Shown here: positions 1 through 6,199 of the stretch, piece after piece
Layout of the letters: every line of letters begins with the position of its first letter
Numbering within the stretch: position 1 is the stretch's first letter
DNA from: an uncultured Atopostipes sp.
Lineage (GTDB): Bacteria; Bacillota; Bacilli; Lactobacillales; Carnobacteriaceae_A
Direction of reading: 5' to 3'
Assembly (NCBI GenBank): GCA_947296835.1
Contig: CAMYQS010000058.1
Location: 1-7,704, forward strand
DNA length: 7,704 nucleotides
Made by a program: the position numbers and the translations under genes
The notes under the pieces: model-generated
Told to the model about the DNA's origin: nothing
The model's input: only the letters and a program-made list of their open reading frames with translations
Databases searched by the model: none

Positions 1-144
1 GTGTAGACCTTGTCCTGATGGATATGGGAACATGTCTAGCGCATAAAAGTTTTTCTTATCTGAATCTTCAGTTGTTTTAAATGTTTTTTCAGCATCCCAT
101 TGAGATTGCCATTTTTTATCAATTTCTAAATGATTGAACGTCAT
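1..144 (-). CDS. leuS: Leucyl-tRNA synthetase, N-terminal fragment
   Basis: This class I aminoacyl-tRNA synthetase attaches leucine to tRNA-Leu in the cytoplasm. Only the first 48 codons are present; the gene runs off the left edge. The visible protein begins MTFNHLEIDKKWQ and reaches YALDMFPYPSGQGLH, the hallmark block of bacterial LeuRS. The final His is the first residue of the ATP-binding HIGH motif (HVGH in LeuRS), so the cut falls exactly in the active site. The ATG at 144-142 follows a strong Shine-Dalgarno sequence (GAGGAGGAG, 160-152) at good spacing, which fixes the start. The gene lies directly behind a leucine T-box leader, which independently supports the identity. It is on the same strand as the upstream autolysin gene but has its own promoter and leader. 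Nothing suggests the gene is damaged; it is simply truncated by the window. Confidence 0.96.
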   Translation of the reverse strand, partial: MTFNHLEIDKKWQSQWDAEKTFKTTEDSDKKNFYALDMFPYPSGQGLH

Positions 145-170
145 TGTGTTGCTCCTCCTCTAAAATATGT

Positions 171-209
171 AAAAAAGCCCTACAAACAATACAAAATTGT
201 TTATAGGGC
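171..209 (-). terminator. T-box-controlled intrinsic terminator
   Basis: On the minus strand, GCCCTATAAACAAT (209-196) pairs with ATTGTTTGTAGGGC (190-177) around a short loop, giving a 14-bp stem with one G-U pair, followed by six U residues (176-171). It lies between the T-box core and the leuS ribosome binding site. It would stop transcription when tRNA-Leu is charged, and be disrupted when the antiterminator captures its CCUA segment. Confidence 0.93.
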
Positions 210-430
210 GATTAATCGCGGTACCACCTAAAATTATTAACTAAGTTAATATCTTTCGTTCCTTAACGCGGATAACGGCTAAAAATTCATTTTAAATTCC
301 TTTTAGCATTTTAGTAAAGGTGAGTTCAGTTATCCTATCTATACATTCGCACCGACCATGTACTCTCTGAAAAACGGATTGACTTACTAGTCCTTCTTTA
401 TTTATATTATTTTAATTTATTTAGTTACAC
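171..430 (-). promoter_or_regulatory. Leucine T-box leader of leuS
   Basis: This is a 5' leader RNA that senses uncharged tRNA-Leu and controls readthrough into leuS. Read on the minus strand, it holds the Stem I distal elements AGAGAGTAC (368-360) and GGTGCGAA (353-346). Next comes a specifier-loop candidate CTC at 324-322 in the context GAACTCACC, a leucine codon followed by a purine. The T-box core AGGTGGTACCGCG lies at 229-217. The antiterminator can be drawn fully: a UAGG/CCUA helix, the 7-nt bulge UGGUACC (226-220) whose UGGU would pair with the tRNA acceptor end, and a GCGA-UUAA-UCGC hairpin (219-208). Its 3' strand (207-204) is also part of the terminator stem, so the two folds exclude each other. 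The leader's 5' end is inferred from the promoter position, so it is approximate. Confidence 0.95.
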
Positions 431-436
431 TTCAGT

Positions 437-464
437 ATCTTAGCATAAATAGTTTAAATTTCAA
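437..464 (-). promoter_or_regulatory. Putative sigma-A promoter of leuS
   Basis: On the minus strand, TTGAAA (464-459) and TAAGAT (442-437) are separated by 16 bp. The -35 matches the consensus at five of six bases and the -10 at four of six. Transcription would start near 430, about 60 nt before the first recognisable Stem I element, as expected for a T-box leader. The -35 lies only about 20 bp past the autolysin stop codon. No obvious terminator lies between them, so autolysin transcripts may also read into the leader. Confidence 0.6.
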
Positions 465-483
465 CTTTTTAAGATAGTTGTCT

Positions 484-3324
484 TTACAGACGAATAGTTT
501 GTCCGACAAAAATCAAGTCAGATTTTAGATTATTCTTCGACTTTAACGAGCTCACAGTCGTGTTGTTTCTAACTGCAATGCCTGAAAGTGTATCGCCACT
601 AACAATTCTATATGTTTTATTTGTTGACGCATCTGTATTGTTATTGGATGGCACTGCAGGTTTTGTCGTTGAGTTTGAAATTTTCAACAATTGACCGACA
701 AAGATTAAGTCTGACTTCAAGTTATTTAGTTGTTTCAATGTTGAAACACTCATATTATTTGCTTTCGCAATATGTGATAATGTGTCCCCTGATTTTACTC
801 TGTATGTTGTGTTGCTAGAAGAAGGTGTGACTGGTTTCGATACTTCTTTATCAGCAGGCTTTGGTGCTGTTGAAGTAATCTGACCATCTATCTTCAATGA
901 TTGACCCACAAAGATCAAATCAGATTTCAAGTTATTCAATTGTTTCAATGCGGATACACTCGTGTTCGTTGCACGAGCAATATGCGACAATGTATCACCT
1001 GCTTTTACTTTATACGTAGAAGCACTTGATGATGGTGTTACAGGTTTTGGTGTTGGAGAAGTTGTTTGACCCGTAACTTTTAATGTTTGACCAACGTAAA
1101 TTGTATCGGATTTTAAATTGTTCAATGATTTCAGACTTGAAACGGACATACTGTATGCTTTTGAAATATGAGAAAGCGTATCTCCTGACTTCACTTTGTA
1201 AGTACCTGTTGAAGTCACTGGTTTTTCTTCCGGTGTCGGTGTTGGCTTAGGTGCTGGTGTTGATGCTACTTCTTTCAGCTTTAATGTTTGACCAACATAA
1301 ATTGTGTCGGATTTTAAATTGTTAAATGATTTCAGACTTGAAACGGACATACTGTAAGCTCGCGCGATATGAGATAACGTATCTCCTGACTTCACTTTGT
1401 AAGTAGCAGTCGAAGTTGTCGGTTTCTCTTCTGGTTTAGGTGTTGGTGCTGGAGCTGGTTTCGACTCTTCTGCATTCACCTTTAACGTTTGACCAACATA
1501 AATTGTGTCTGATTTTAAGTTGTTTAATGCTTTCAGACTTGAAACCGTCATATTGTAATCTCTTGCGATATGAGATAACGTATCTCCTGCCTTAACTCGA
1601 TACATACTATCTGTTTTGTCTGGAGTTTCCTCAGGTTTTGGTGTTGGTGTTGGTGTTGGTGTTGGCGCTGGAGCTGGTTTCGACTCTTCAGCTTTCACTT
1701 TCAATGTTTGACCAATGTAAATTGTGTCTGATTTTAAGTTATTTAATTGTTTTAATTCTGAAACACTCATCTTATAAGCTTGACCAATTTTTGATAACGT
1801 GTCCCCGGCTTTAACATTATAATCCGTAGTTGATGATGGAGTAACTGGTTTTGGATTTGGTGTTGGCGTCGGTTCTGGAGTTGCTATAGGTGGTGTTACA
1901 ACAACATCTGTAATCATATCAAATTGCGTTAAGTTATAACGAGCGATAATGTTATTTAATTTGCTTGCATAAGCTGGATCTGTTGCATAACGACCTTGTA
2001 ACCAAGCGGTTGCATCTTGATAAGATGCCGCGTTTTCAAACCACGTGCCGTTATAGTAATTCGCATTCCAAGATGTTCCATTTCTTAATAAATATGCATT
2101 ATCAAGTAATGATTCATTGTAACTTGGATACTTCTTAAAGTTTGCATCTACTTTTATCCAACCATTATAATACTCACTTGTTCGCATTGTAACGGATTCG
2201 CCTTTATACGAACCTTTAATACCAAATAAGTTATAATTTGGTGCAGATGATAGTCCACTACTTCCAAAACCAGATTCTAATGCTGCTTGAGCAATCATTA
2301 CTGATGCATATAAGTTATTTTCTTTAGCTATTACTTTAGCATGGTCACTAATGACTTCAATAAATTCAGTGTTCGTCAGTTTTTTACCAATTTGTGATAA
2401 ATCTTCTGATGGTTCCTCGACTACATCGCCTGTGACAGTTAATTTCTGTCCAACGAAAATTCGATTTTTATCGGCTAATTTGTTTAATGCTTGCAAGTGA
2501 TCAGCTGTTGTTCCATATAGTCGAGCAATTTTATTTAAATTGTCTCCTGCTTTAACAACATAGTAAGATGTTTCAGGAGTAGCTAATGATGCAGTAGCAA
2601 CCATTGGCGCTACTTGTTCTTTTGTTTCTTCGATTTTTTTAGTATCTATTTCTTCAACTTTTGGTCGTTCTGTCTCTGACTCTTCTACAACGTCTGGTTG
2701 AAGAGTTTCTTCTTCTACTTCAACAGCTTCTTCTACTGCTTCTGATTCAAGGTCTTCTGTTTCTACTTCTTCTGTTTCTACTTCTTCTAGTTCAACAGTT
2801 TCCTCTACTACTTCAGCTTCAGCAGTTTCTTTTGTTTCTACTTTTTCTAGATTTGGCACCTCGATAGCTGTAACTAATCCGTCTTGTGCATTTTCAGTCA
2901 CAACTAATTGTGTAACAATATCTTCAAATAACGTTTCAAGTTGTTCAATTGTTAAATCAAGCTCCTTGAGTTGTTCAATAATTTCTGTTGCACCAGCTTT
3001 TTCAATGGCTGTTATTAAGCTTTCTTTGATTAAATTAATTTCAGCATGATCTACAACTAAAGAACCGTTTTCTTCAGTTATTTCCTCTGTTTCAACTTCT
3101 TCAGTTGAATCAAACGAAGTATGTATGATCGATTGAAATTCATTATAAAGTGATTGGAACTCTTCAAAATTATCAGGTGTTACTTCAGATTGAGCTTGTA
3201 CGTCCTGCTTAGGTGTTAAAGTTAATAAAACACCTGCTATGATTCCTGCAGGGATTGTAAAGTAGTTATGTTTCTTTGAGTTATTTAATTTATTCTGCAA
3301 TCCGTTTCGGTTATCAGAAGTCAT
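484..3324 (-). CDS. atlA: Secreted N-acetylglucosaminidase autolysin with eight LysM repeats (AtlA-like)
   Basis: This is a peptidoglycan hydrolase expected to cleave the glycan strand and help daughter cells separate, as AtlA does in enterococci. The 946-residue protein has a signal peptide (hydrophobic core about 24-36, probable cleavage VQA|Q after 44). A Glu-rich, partly helical acidic region (about 70-235) follows. One divergent LysM lies at 253-297, then a GH73 glucosaminidase domain at about 318-468, with likely catalytic Glu350 in ALESGFGSSG and the family-typical NLFGIKG. Seven closely related LysM modules lie at 501-543, 574-616, 641-683, 708-750, 770-812, 840-882 and 904-946, joined by Pro/Thr/Lys-rich linkers. 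There is no LPxTG, so wall attachment should be through LysM. The ATG is preceded by AAAGGACGG with 9 nt between AAGGA and the start. It is longer than E. faecalis AtlA, which as I recall has six C-terminal LysMs. The function is a family assignment; the symbol is by analogy. Confidence 0.9.
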   Translation of the reverse strand: MTSDNRNGLQNKLNNSKKHNYFTIPAGIIAGVLLTLTPKQDVQAQSEVTPDNFEEFQSLYNEFQSIIHTSFDSTEEVETEEITEENGSLVVDHAEINLIKESLITAIEKAGATEIIEQLKELDLTIEQLETLFEDIVTQLVVTENAQDGLVTAIEVPNLEKVETKETAEAEVVEETVELEEVETEEVETEDLESEAVEEAVEVEEETLQPDVVEESETERPKVEEIDTKKIEETKEQVAPMVATASLATPETSYYVVKAGDNLNKIARLYGTTADHLQALNKLADKNRIFVGQKLTVTGDVVEEPSEDLSQIGKKLTNTEFIEVISDHAKVIAKENNLYASVMIAQAALESGFGSSGLSSAPNYNLFGIKGSYKGESVTMRTSEYYNGWIKVDANFKKYPSYNESLLDNAYLLRNGTSWNANYYNGTWFENAASYQDATAWLQGRYATDPAYASKLNNIIARYNLTQFDMITDVVVTPPIATPEPTPTPNPKPVTPSSTTDYNVKAGDTLSKIGQAYKMSVSELKQLNNLKSDTIYIGQTLKVKAEESKPAPAPTPTPTPTPKPEETPDKTDSMYRVKAGDTLSHIARDYNMTVSSLKALNNLKSDTIYVGQTLKVNAEESKPAPAPTPKPEEKPTTSTATYKVKSGDTLSHIARAYSMSVSSLKSFNNLKSDTIYVGQTLKLKEVASTPAPKPTPTPEEKPVTSTGTYKVKSGDTLSHISKAYSMSVSSLKSLNNLKSDTIYVGQTLKVTGQTTSPTPKPVTPSSSASTYKVKAGDTLSHIARATNTSVSALKQLNNLKSDLIFVGQSLKIDGQITSTAPKPADKEVSKPVTPSSSNTTYRVKSGDTLSHIAKANNMSVSTLKQLNNLKSDLIFVGQLLKISNSTTKPAVPSNNNTDASTNKTYRIVSGDTLSGIAVRNNTTVSSLKSKNNLKSDLIFVGQTIRL
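487..1824 (-). repeat. Seven-copy tandem LysM-coding array
   Basis: These direct repeats in coding DNA each carry a roughly 43-codon LysM unit (consensus YKVKSGDTLSHIA, then NNLKSD.I.VGQ.LK) plus a variable Pro/Thr linker. Start-to-start spacings are 73, 67, 67, 62, 70 and 64 codons. Two neighbouring units are almost identical at the DNA level: 1081-1158 and 1282-1359 differ at four of 78 positions and lie exactly 201 bp apart. The last unit ends at the protein's C-terminus. Arrays like this gain and lose units by recombination and can be collapsed in short-read assembly, so the copy number of seven may not be exact. Confidence 0.93.
1640..1675 (-). repeat. GGTGTT hexamer microsatellite in a LysM linker
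   Basis: Four perfect GGTGTT units (1640-1663, plus-strand reading) are followed by the degenerate units GGCGCT and GGAGCT. In the autolysin frame they encode alternating Thr-Pro and Ala-Pro in the linker between the second and third LysM (residues about 550-562). Because the unit is six bases, gain or loss changes linker length without shifting the frame. Confidence 0.8.
2704..2814 (-). repeat. Degenerate Glu/Val-rich repeats in the autolysin
   Basis: This stretch codes residues about 171-207, made of imperfect repeats of the type EEVETEEVETED and EAVEEAVEVEEE. On the plus strand it reads as repeated TTCTACTTCTTCTG-like units. It is the densest part of a strongly acidic region (about 70-235) between the signal peptide and the first LysM. 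Low sequence complexity makes homology searches here unreliable. A role as a charged spacer in the wall is inference. Confidence 0.75.
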
Positions 3325-3371
3325 ATCTACCCGTCCTTTAATAAATGTAATATAAATTTCTAAGTTTCTAT

Positions 3372-3377
3372 ATTATA
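3372..3377 (-). promoter_or_regulatory. Candidate -10 element for the autolysin gene
   Basis: A perfect TATAAT lies on the minus strand (3377-3372) in the 147-bp divergent intergenic region, 47 bp upstream of the autolysin ATG. No good -35 is visible at 16-18 bp spacing (the sequence there is close to TCATTT), so this promoter may be weak or need an activator. Assignment rests on the single hexamer and its position. Confidence 0.45.
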
Positions 3378-3414
3378 CTAGTAAATAGTGAGCAAATGAT
3401 TCATTCTTTTCAAA

Positions 3415-3443
3415 TTTAACTATTTGTAATGCTACTGTAATAT
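3415..3443 (+). promoter_or_regulatory. Weak candidate promoter for mnmM
   Basis: TTTAAC (3415-3420) and TAATAT (3438-3443) are separated by 17 bp, with three and four consensus matches respectively. It lies 28 bp upstream of the mnmM start and just before its AAGGAG. Other AT-rich hexamers nearby could serve equally well, so this is only a candidate. Confidence 0.3.
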
Positions 3444-3471
3444 ATTGATTTTTTCATAAGGAGATGAGTTT

Positions 3472-4035
3472 ATGCTAAAAAGACCATTATCATTTGTACA
3501 AGAGATTTTAAAACAACATGTTGTAGAAAATGATATTGTAATAGATGCTACGGTTGGGAATGGAAATGATACAGTGTTACTGGCTTCTCTAGTTGGTTCA
3601 ACCGGTAAGGTATATGGATTCGATGTACAAGAAGAAGCAATTGAAACATCAAAAAAGAAGCTACTACTGACTGGCCTGCTACCCCAAACAGAGTTAATTC
3701 TAGATGGACATGAGAACCTTGATCAATATGTATCTGAAGATTCTAGAATTAGTGCGATCACTTTTAATCTTGGTTATTTACCTAAAAGTGATAAGAGTAT
3801 TATTACTATGGCTGAAACAACGCTACAGGCGATTGAAAAAGGACTAGCCCGCCTTCGAAAAGGTGGACTAGTCACAATCATGGTTTATTATGGTCATGAC
3901 GGAGGTCTGGAAGAAAAAAGCCAAGTCACAGACTTCGTAGTAAACTTGCCACAAGAAAACTATCAAGTGCTGAAATATGAATTCGTAAATCAAAAAAACA
4001 ATCCACCCTTCTTATTTGTAATCGAGAAAAAATAA
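3472..4035 (+). CDS. mnmM: SAM-dependent tRNA wobble-uridine methyltransferase (MnmM/YtqB family)
   Basis: This is a small class I (Rossmann-fold) methyltransferase of 187 residues, about the usual length for the YtqB family. YtqB of Bacillus subtilis has been identified as MnmM, which methylates nm5(s2)U34 to mnm5(s2)U34 in tRNA in bacteria that lack the MnmC methylase domain. Visible motifs are the SAM-binding loop DATVGNGNDT (25-34), the acidic strand end GFD (49-51), the catalytic-face block NLGYLPKSDK (99-108), YYGHDGG (139-145) and the family C-terminus NQKNNPPFLFVIEK (173-186). The usual form of the central block, as I recall it, is NLGYLPGGDK; here Lys-Ser replaces Gly-Gly. AAGGAG at 3458-3463 sits 8 nt before the ATG. 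It is transcribed divergently from the autolysin and ends before a shared terminator. Its closeness to leuS fits a shared role in translation, though it is not in that operon. Confidence 0.88.
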   Translation: MLKRPLSFVQEILKQHVVENDIVIDATVGNGNDTVLLASLVGSTGKVYGFDVQEEAIETSKKKLLLTGLLPQTELILDGHENLDQYVSEDSRISAITFNLGYLPKSDKSIITMAETTLQAIEKGLARLRKGGLVTIMVYYGHDGGLEEKSQVTDFVVNLPQENYQVLKYEFVNQKNNPPFLFVIEKK

Positions 4036-4072
4036 GAATAATGTAGTTCATGAATTCAACTTTAGTCAATCA

Positions 4073-4129
4073 AAAAAGAGGTTTAAGTGTTCGCCTTACT
4101 AGTAGGAGTGAACACTTAAGCCTCTTTTT
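4073..4129. terminator. Bidirectional intrinsic terminator between mnmM and the transporter operon
   Basis: An inverted repeat pairs AAAAAGAGGTTTAAGTGTTC (4073-4092) with its reverse complement at 4110-4129, with one mismatch that is a G-U pair in one of the transcripts, around a 17-nt loop. The arms end in A-runs on the left and T-runs on the right (TTTTTATTTT), so either strand yields a hairpin plus U-tract. It sits between two converging genes (stops at 4035 and 4155) and would end both transcripts. Confidence 0.93.
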
Positions 4130-4154
4130 ATTTTAGTTCTATTTTATAAATTAT

Positions 4155-5102
4155 TTACTCTTCACATATGGACGTCCTAAAGCGCGCTTCAGATTTACCA
4201 ATAAATGCTACTAGGATAATAATCGTTAATACGTATGGTAGAACTTGTAAGAAAATGACTGGAACATCTTGGATAACTGGAATATAATGTCCAACACGCG
4301 ATAAACTCTGAGCAAATCCAAAGAAAATTGCTGCAAATGTTACACCGATCGGATTCCATTTACCAAAAATCATTGCTGCCATTGCCATAAATCCTTGACC
4401 ACTAATTACTAGAACACCGAACTCGTTTGAAATAGCTTGAGCTTGAATTGCTCCACCCATTCCACCTAAGAAACCAGAAATTAAGACACCAGCATATTTA
4501 TATAAATACACGTTGATACCGACTGTTTCCGAAGCTACTGGGTGCTCACCAACTGATCGTAAACGTAATCCAAAAGGTGTTTTAAATAATACAACCCAAC
4601 TAACTAGTCCGATAATAATCGCAATGTAGCCAAGAGGTGTTACGTTTGTAAAGAATATTTCACCAATAACTGGAATATCTTTTAGCACAGGAATAGATGT
4701 AATTCCAAATGATTGAGCTAATGGTCCAGTTTGTGCTTTCCCGTAAAATACTCGAACTAAGAATACTGCTAAACCTGGCGCTAATAAGTTAAGTGCTGTA
4801 CCAACAACAACATGATCTGCCCGTAAGTTAACTGTAGCTACGGCGTGTAGTACAGCAAAAACTAAACCAATTAAACCACCAAATAACATGGATACCCATG
4901 GAGTCATTCCACCAAATGTATCATAAAACTGAAGGTTAAATACTGCTGAAGCGAAAGCTCCCATAACCATGATACCCTCTAAACCAATGTTAACTACTCC
5001 CGATCGTTCTGAGAACGTTCCAGCGATTGCAGTCAAAATTAATGGTGTTGAATACATTAAAGAACTCGTTACTAATAATTGTAATACACTCATTGCACTC
5101 AT
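4155..5102 (-). CDS. nupQ: Nucleoside ABC transporter permease, NupQ-like, with frameshifted C-terminus
   Basis: This is an integral-membrane subunit of a BMP-family nucleoside importer (BPD_transp_2 family), 315 residues, with many hydrophobic segments. Family landmarks are ERSGVVNIGLEGIMVMGAF (32-50), ADHVVVGTALNLL (95-107), RSVGEHPVASETVGINV (182-198) and GQGFMAMAAMIFGKWNPIG (235-253). The ATG at 5102-5100 overlaps the previous gene's stop (TAATG), and AAGGAGG at 5118-5112 gives 9-nt spacing, better than the in-frame Met4. It is the last gene of the operon before the terminator. The end is odd: after GKSEA the frame reads RFRTSICEE. Another frame from 4183 reads ALGRPYVKSK and stops at 4153-4151, which resembles the usual family ending. 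A small indel near 4180-4189 is therefore likely, either real or a sequence error. The membrane core is intact, so function may be little affected. Substrate specificity is inferred from family. Confidence 0.9.
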   Translation of the reverse strand: MSAMSVLQLLVTSSLMYSTPLILTAIAGTFSERSGVVNIGLEGIMVMGAFASAVFNLQFYDTFGGMTPWVSMLFGGLIGLVFAVLHAVATVNLRADHVVVGTALNLLAPGLAVFLVRVFYGKAQTGPLAQSFGITSIPVLKDIPVIGEIFFTNVTPLGYIAIIIGLVSWVVLFKTPFGLRLRSVGEHPVASETVGINVYLYKYAGVLISGFLGGMGGAIQAQAISNEFGVLVISGQGFMAMAAMIFGKWNPIGVTFAAIFFGFAQSLSRVGHYIPVIQDVPVIFLQVLPYVLTIIILVAFIGKSEARFRTSICEE

Positions 5103-6199
5103 TATTCAACGCCTCCTTCAACATCAGCACTAGATGGTCCTTGTGCTCTGCTGTGGCCTACTTTTTCAAATATCCACTCAACTAAATAATATGCTCCAAC
5201 AAAGAATACGATCATTGCAATAACAATTTGTGCCATCTCATTCGGCACTCCTGCACGTGAAGCCATCATTGGCGCCCCCGTTTGAAGAACTCCAAATAAT
5301 AAAGCAGATAAAACAATACCAAATGGATTACCTAGACCTAATAACGCAACAGCAATACCGTTGAAGCCTTCAGCTGGTAGTCCACCAAGAACAAATAAGT
5401 TACCAAATGTACCTACACCGTTAATTGCTCCCGCTAAACCTGCAAGCCCCCCACTGATTAACATCGAAAGAATAATGGTACTCTTTGTACTCATTCCTGC
5501 ATATGTTGAAGCATCTGGGTTTAAACCAACTGATTTAATTTCAAATCCTTTAATTGTTTTATTCATAAATAGTGTATACAGAATAACAATAATTAAAGCG
5601 ATAAATAATCCTGCGTTTAAACGAGAGAATCTTGTAATGTCTGTTAACCATTGAATACCTAAACTTGCATTTTCACTAATTTTCTCTGTACGACTACTAC
5701 TACCAATAACAAAGTTTGTTAAGTAGTTTGAGATTTGTAGAATCGTATGGTTTAACATAATCGTTACGATTACTTCACTCGCTTCAAAGTAAGCACGTAA
5801 GAAACCAGCAATACCTGCGTACAATCCTCCAGCAACCATTCCAACTACCAATGTTAATGGTGTAAGAATGATACGTGGTATATCAGGAAACTGTAACGCA
5901 AATGCGATAGCTGATAGCCACCCTGCTAAGAATTGCCCAGATAAACCAATGTTAAAGAATCCTGCTTTGTTTGCAATATCAAATGCTAAACCTGTAAGGA
6001 TAAGTAAAGTAGCTTGTGTTAAAGCTTCACCAATAGAATAAGGGCTTTGGAAAACACCTAATATCATATGTGAATATGCGTCTATTGGATTGTAACCGAA
6101 GATCAGCATAATTATCGCACCTACAATGAAACCAAACAACACGGCAAGTAGTGGGACGGATAATTTTTTCAACCAACTATCTGATTTTACTTCAATCAT
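5102..6199 (-). CDS. nupP: Nucleoside ABC transporter permease, NupP-like
   Basis: This is the second membrane subunit, expected to pair with the NupQ-like protein to form the translocation pore. It has 365 residues and a first membrane helix at about 13-36 after a short cytoplasmic N-terminus. Landmarks are FNIGLSGQFLAGWLSA (82-97), EASEVIVTIMLN (139-150), KSVGLNPDASTYAGM (222-236) and GLPAEGFNGIAVALLGLGNP (273-292). The conserved positive-loop KSVG segment is the likely contact with the ATPase. The ATG at 6199-6197 overlaps the ATPase stop by ATGA, and GAGGGAGGAG (6217-6208) lies 8 nt upstream, indicating translational coupling. The C-terminal tail (HSRAQGPSSADVEGGVE) is hydrophilic and looks species-specific. 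Homologues are YufP/NupP of Bacillus and NupB/NupC-type proteins of lactococci; guanosine or other nucleosides are the likely cargo, which the sequence alone cannot settle. Confidence 0.92.
   Translation of the reverse strand: MIEVKSDSWLKKLSVPLLAVLFGFIVGAIIMLIFGYNPIDAYSHMILGVFQSPYSIGEALTQATLLILTGLAFDIANKAGFFNIGLSGQFLAGWLSAIAFALQFPDIPRIILTPLTLVVGMVAGGLYAGIAGFLRAYFEASEVIVTIMLNHTILQISNYLTNFVIGSSSRTEKISENASLGIQWLTDITRFSRLNAGLFIALIIVILYTLFMNKTIKGFEIKSVGLNPDASTYAGMSTKSTIILSMLISGGLAGLAGAINGVGTFGNLFVLGGLPAEGFNGIAVALLGLGNPFGIVLSALLFGVLQTGAPMMASRAGVPNEMAQIVIAMIVFFVGAYYLVEWIFEKVGHSRAQGPSSADVEGGVE

Noticed and set aside
1..15. GTGTAGA at position 1 resembles GTGTAGA of the adapter at 7692-7698
   Set aside because: At the left end these bases encode the conserved Gly-Leu-His of LeuRS in frame, so the seven-base match is coincidental and the left end is genomic.
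465..483. Possible terminator after the autolysin stop (CAACT...AGTTG)
   Set aside because: The stem is only 5 bp and A+T-rich with no proper U-tract, and it overlaps the leuS promoter. It is not convincing as a terminator.
487..1824. CRISPR-like periodic repeats
   Set aside because: The roughly 200-bp periodicity is the LysM protein repeat in a continuous open frame, without short palindromic repeats or unique spacers.
2661..2867. Plus-strand open frame of 68 codons, rich in Leu
   Set aside because: It is the antisense shadow of the Glu-rich autolysin repeats (GAA/GAG read as TTC/CTC and shifted to leucine codons), with no ribosome binding site.
5361..5654. Plus-strand open frame of 97 codons inside the NupP-like gene
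   Set aside because: It is antisense to a clear, motif-rich permease; it has no ribosome binding site, no recognisable domain and the composition of a shadow frame.
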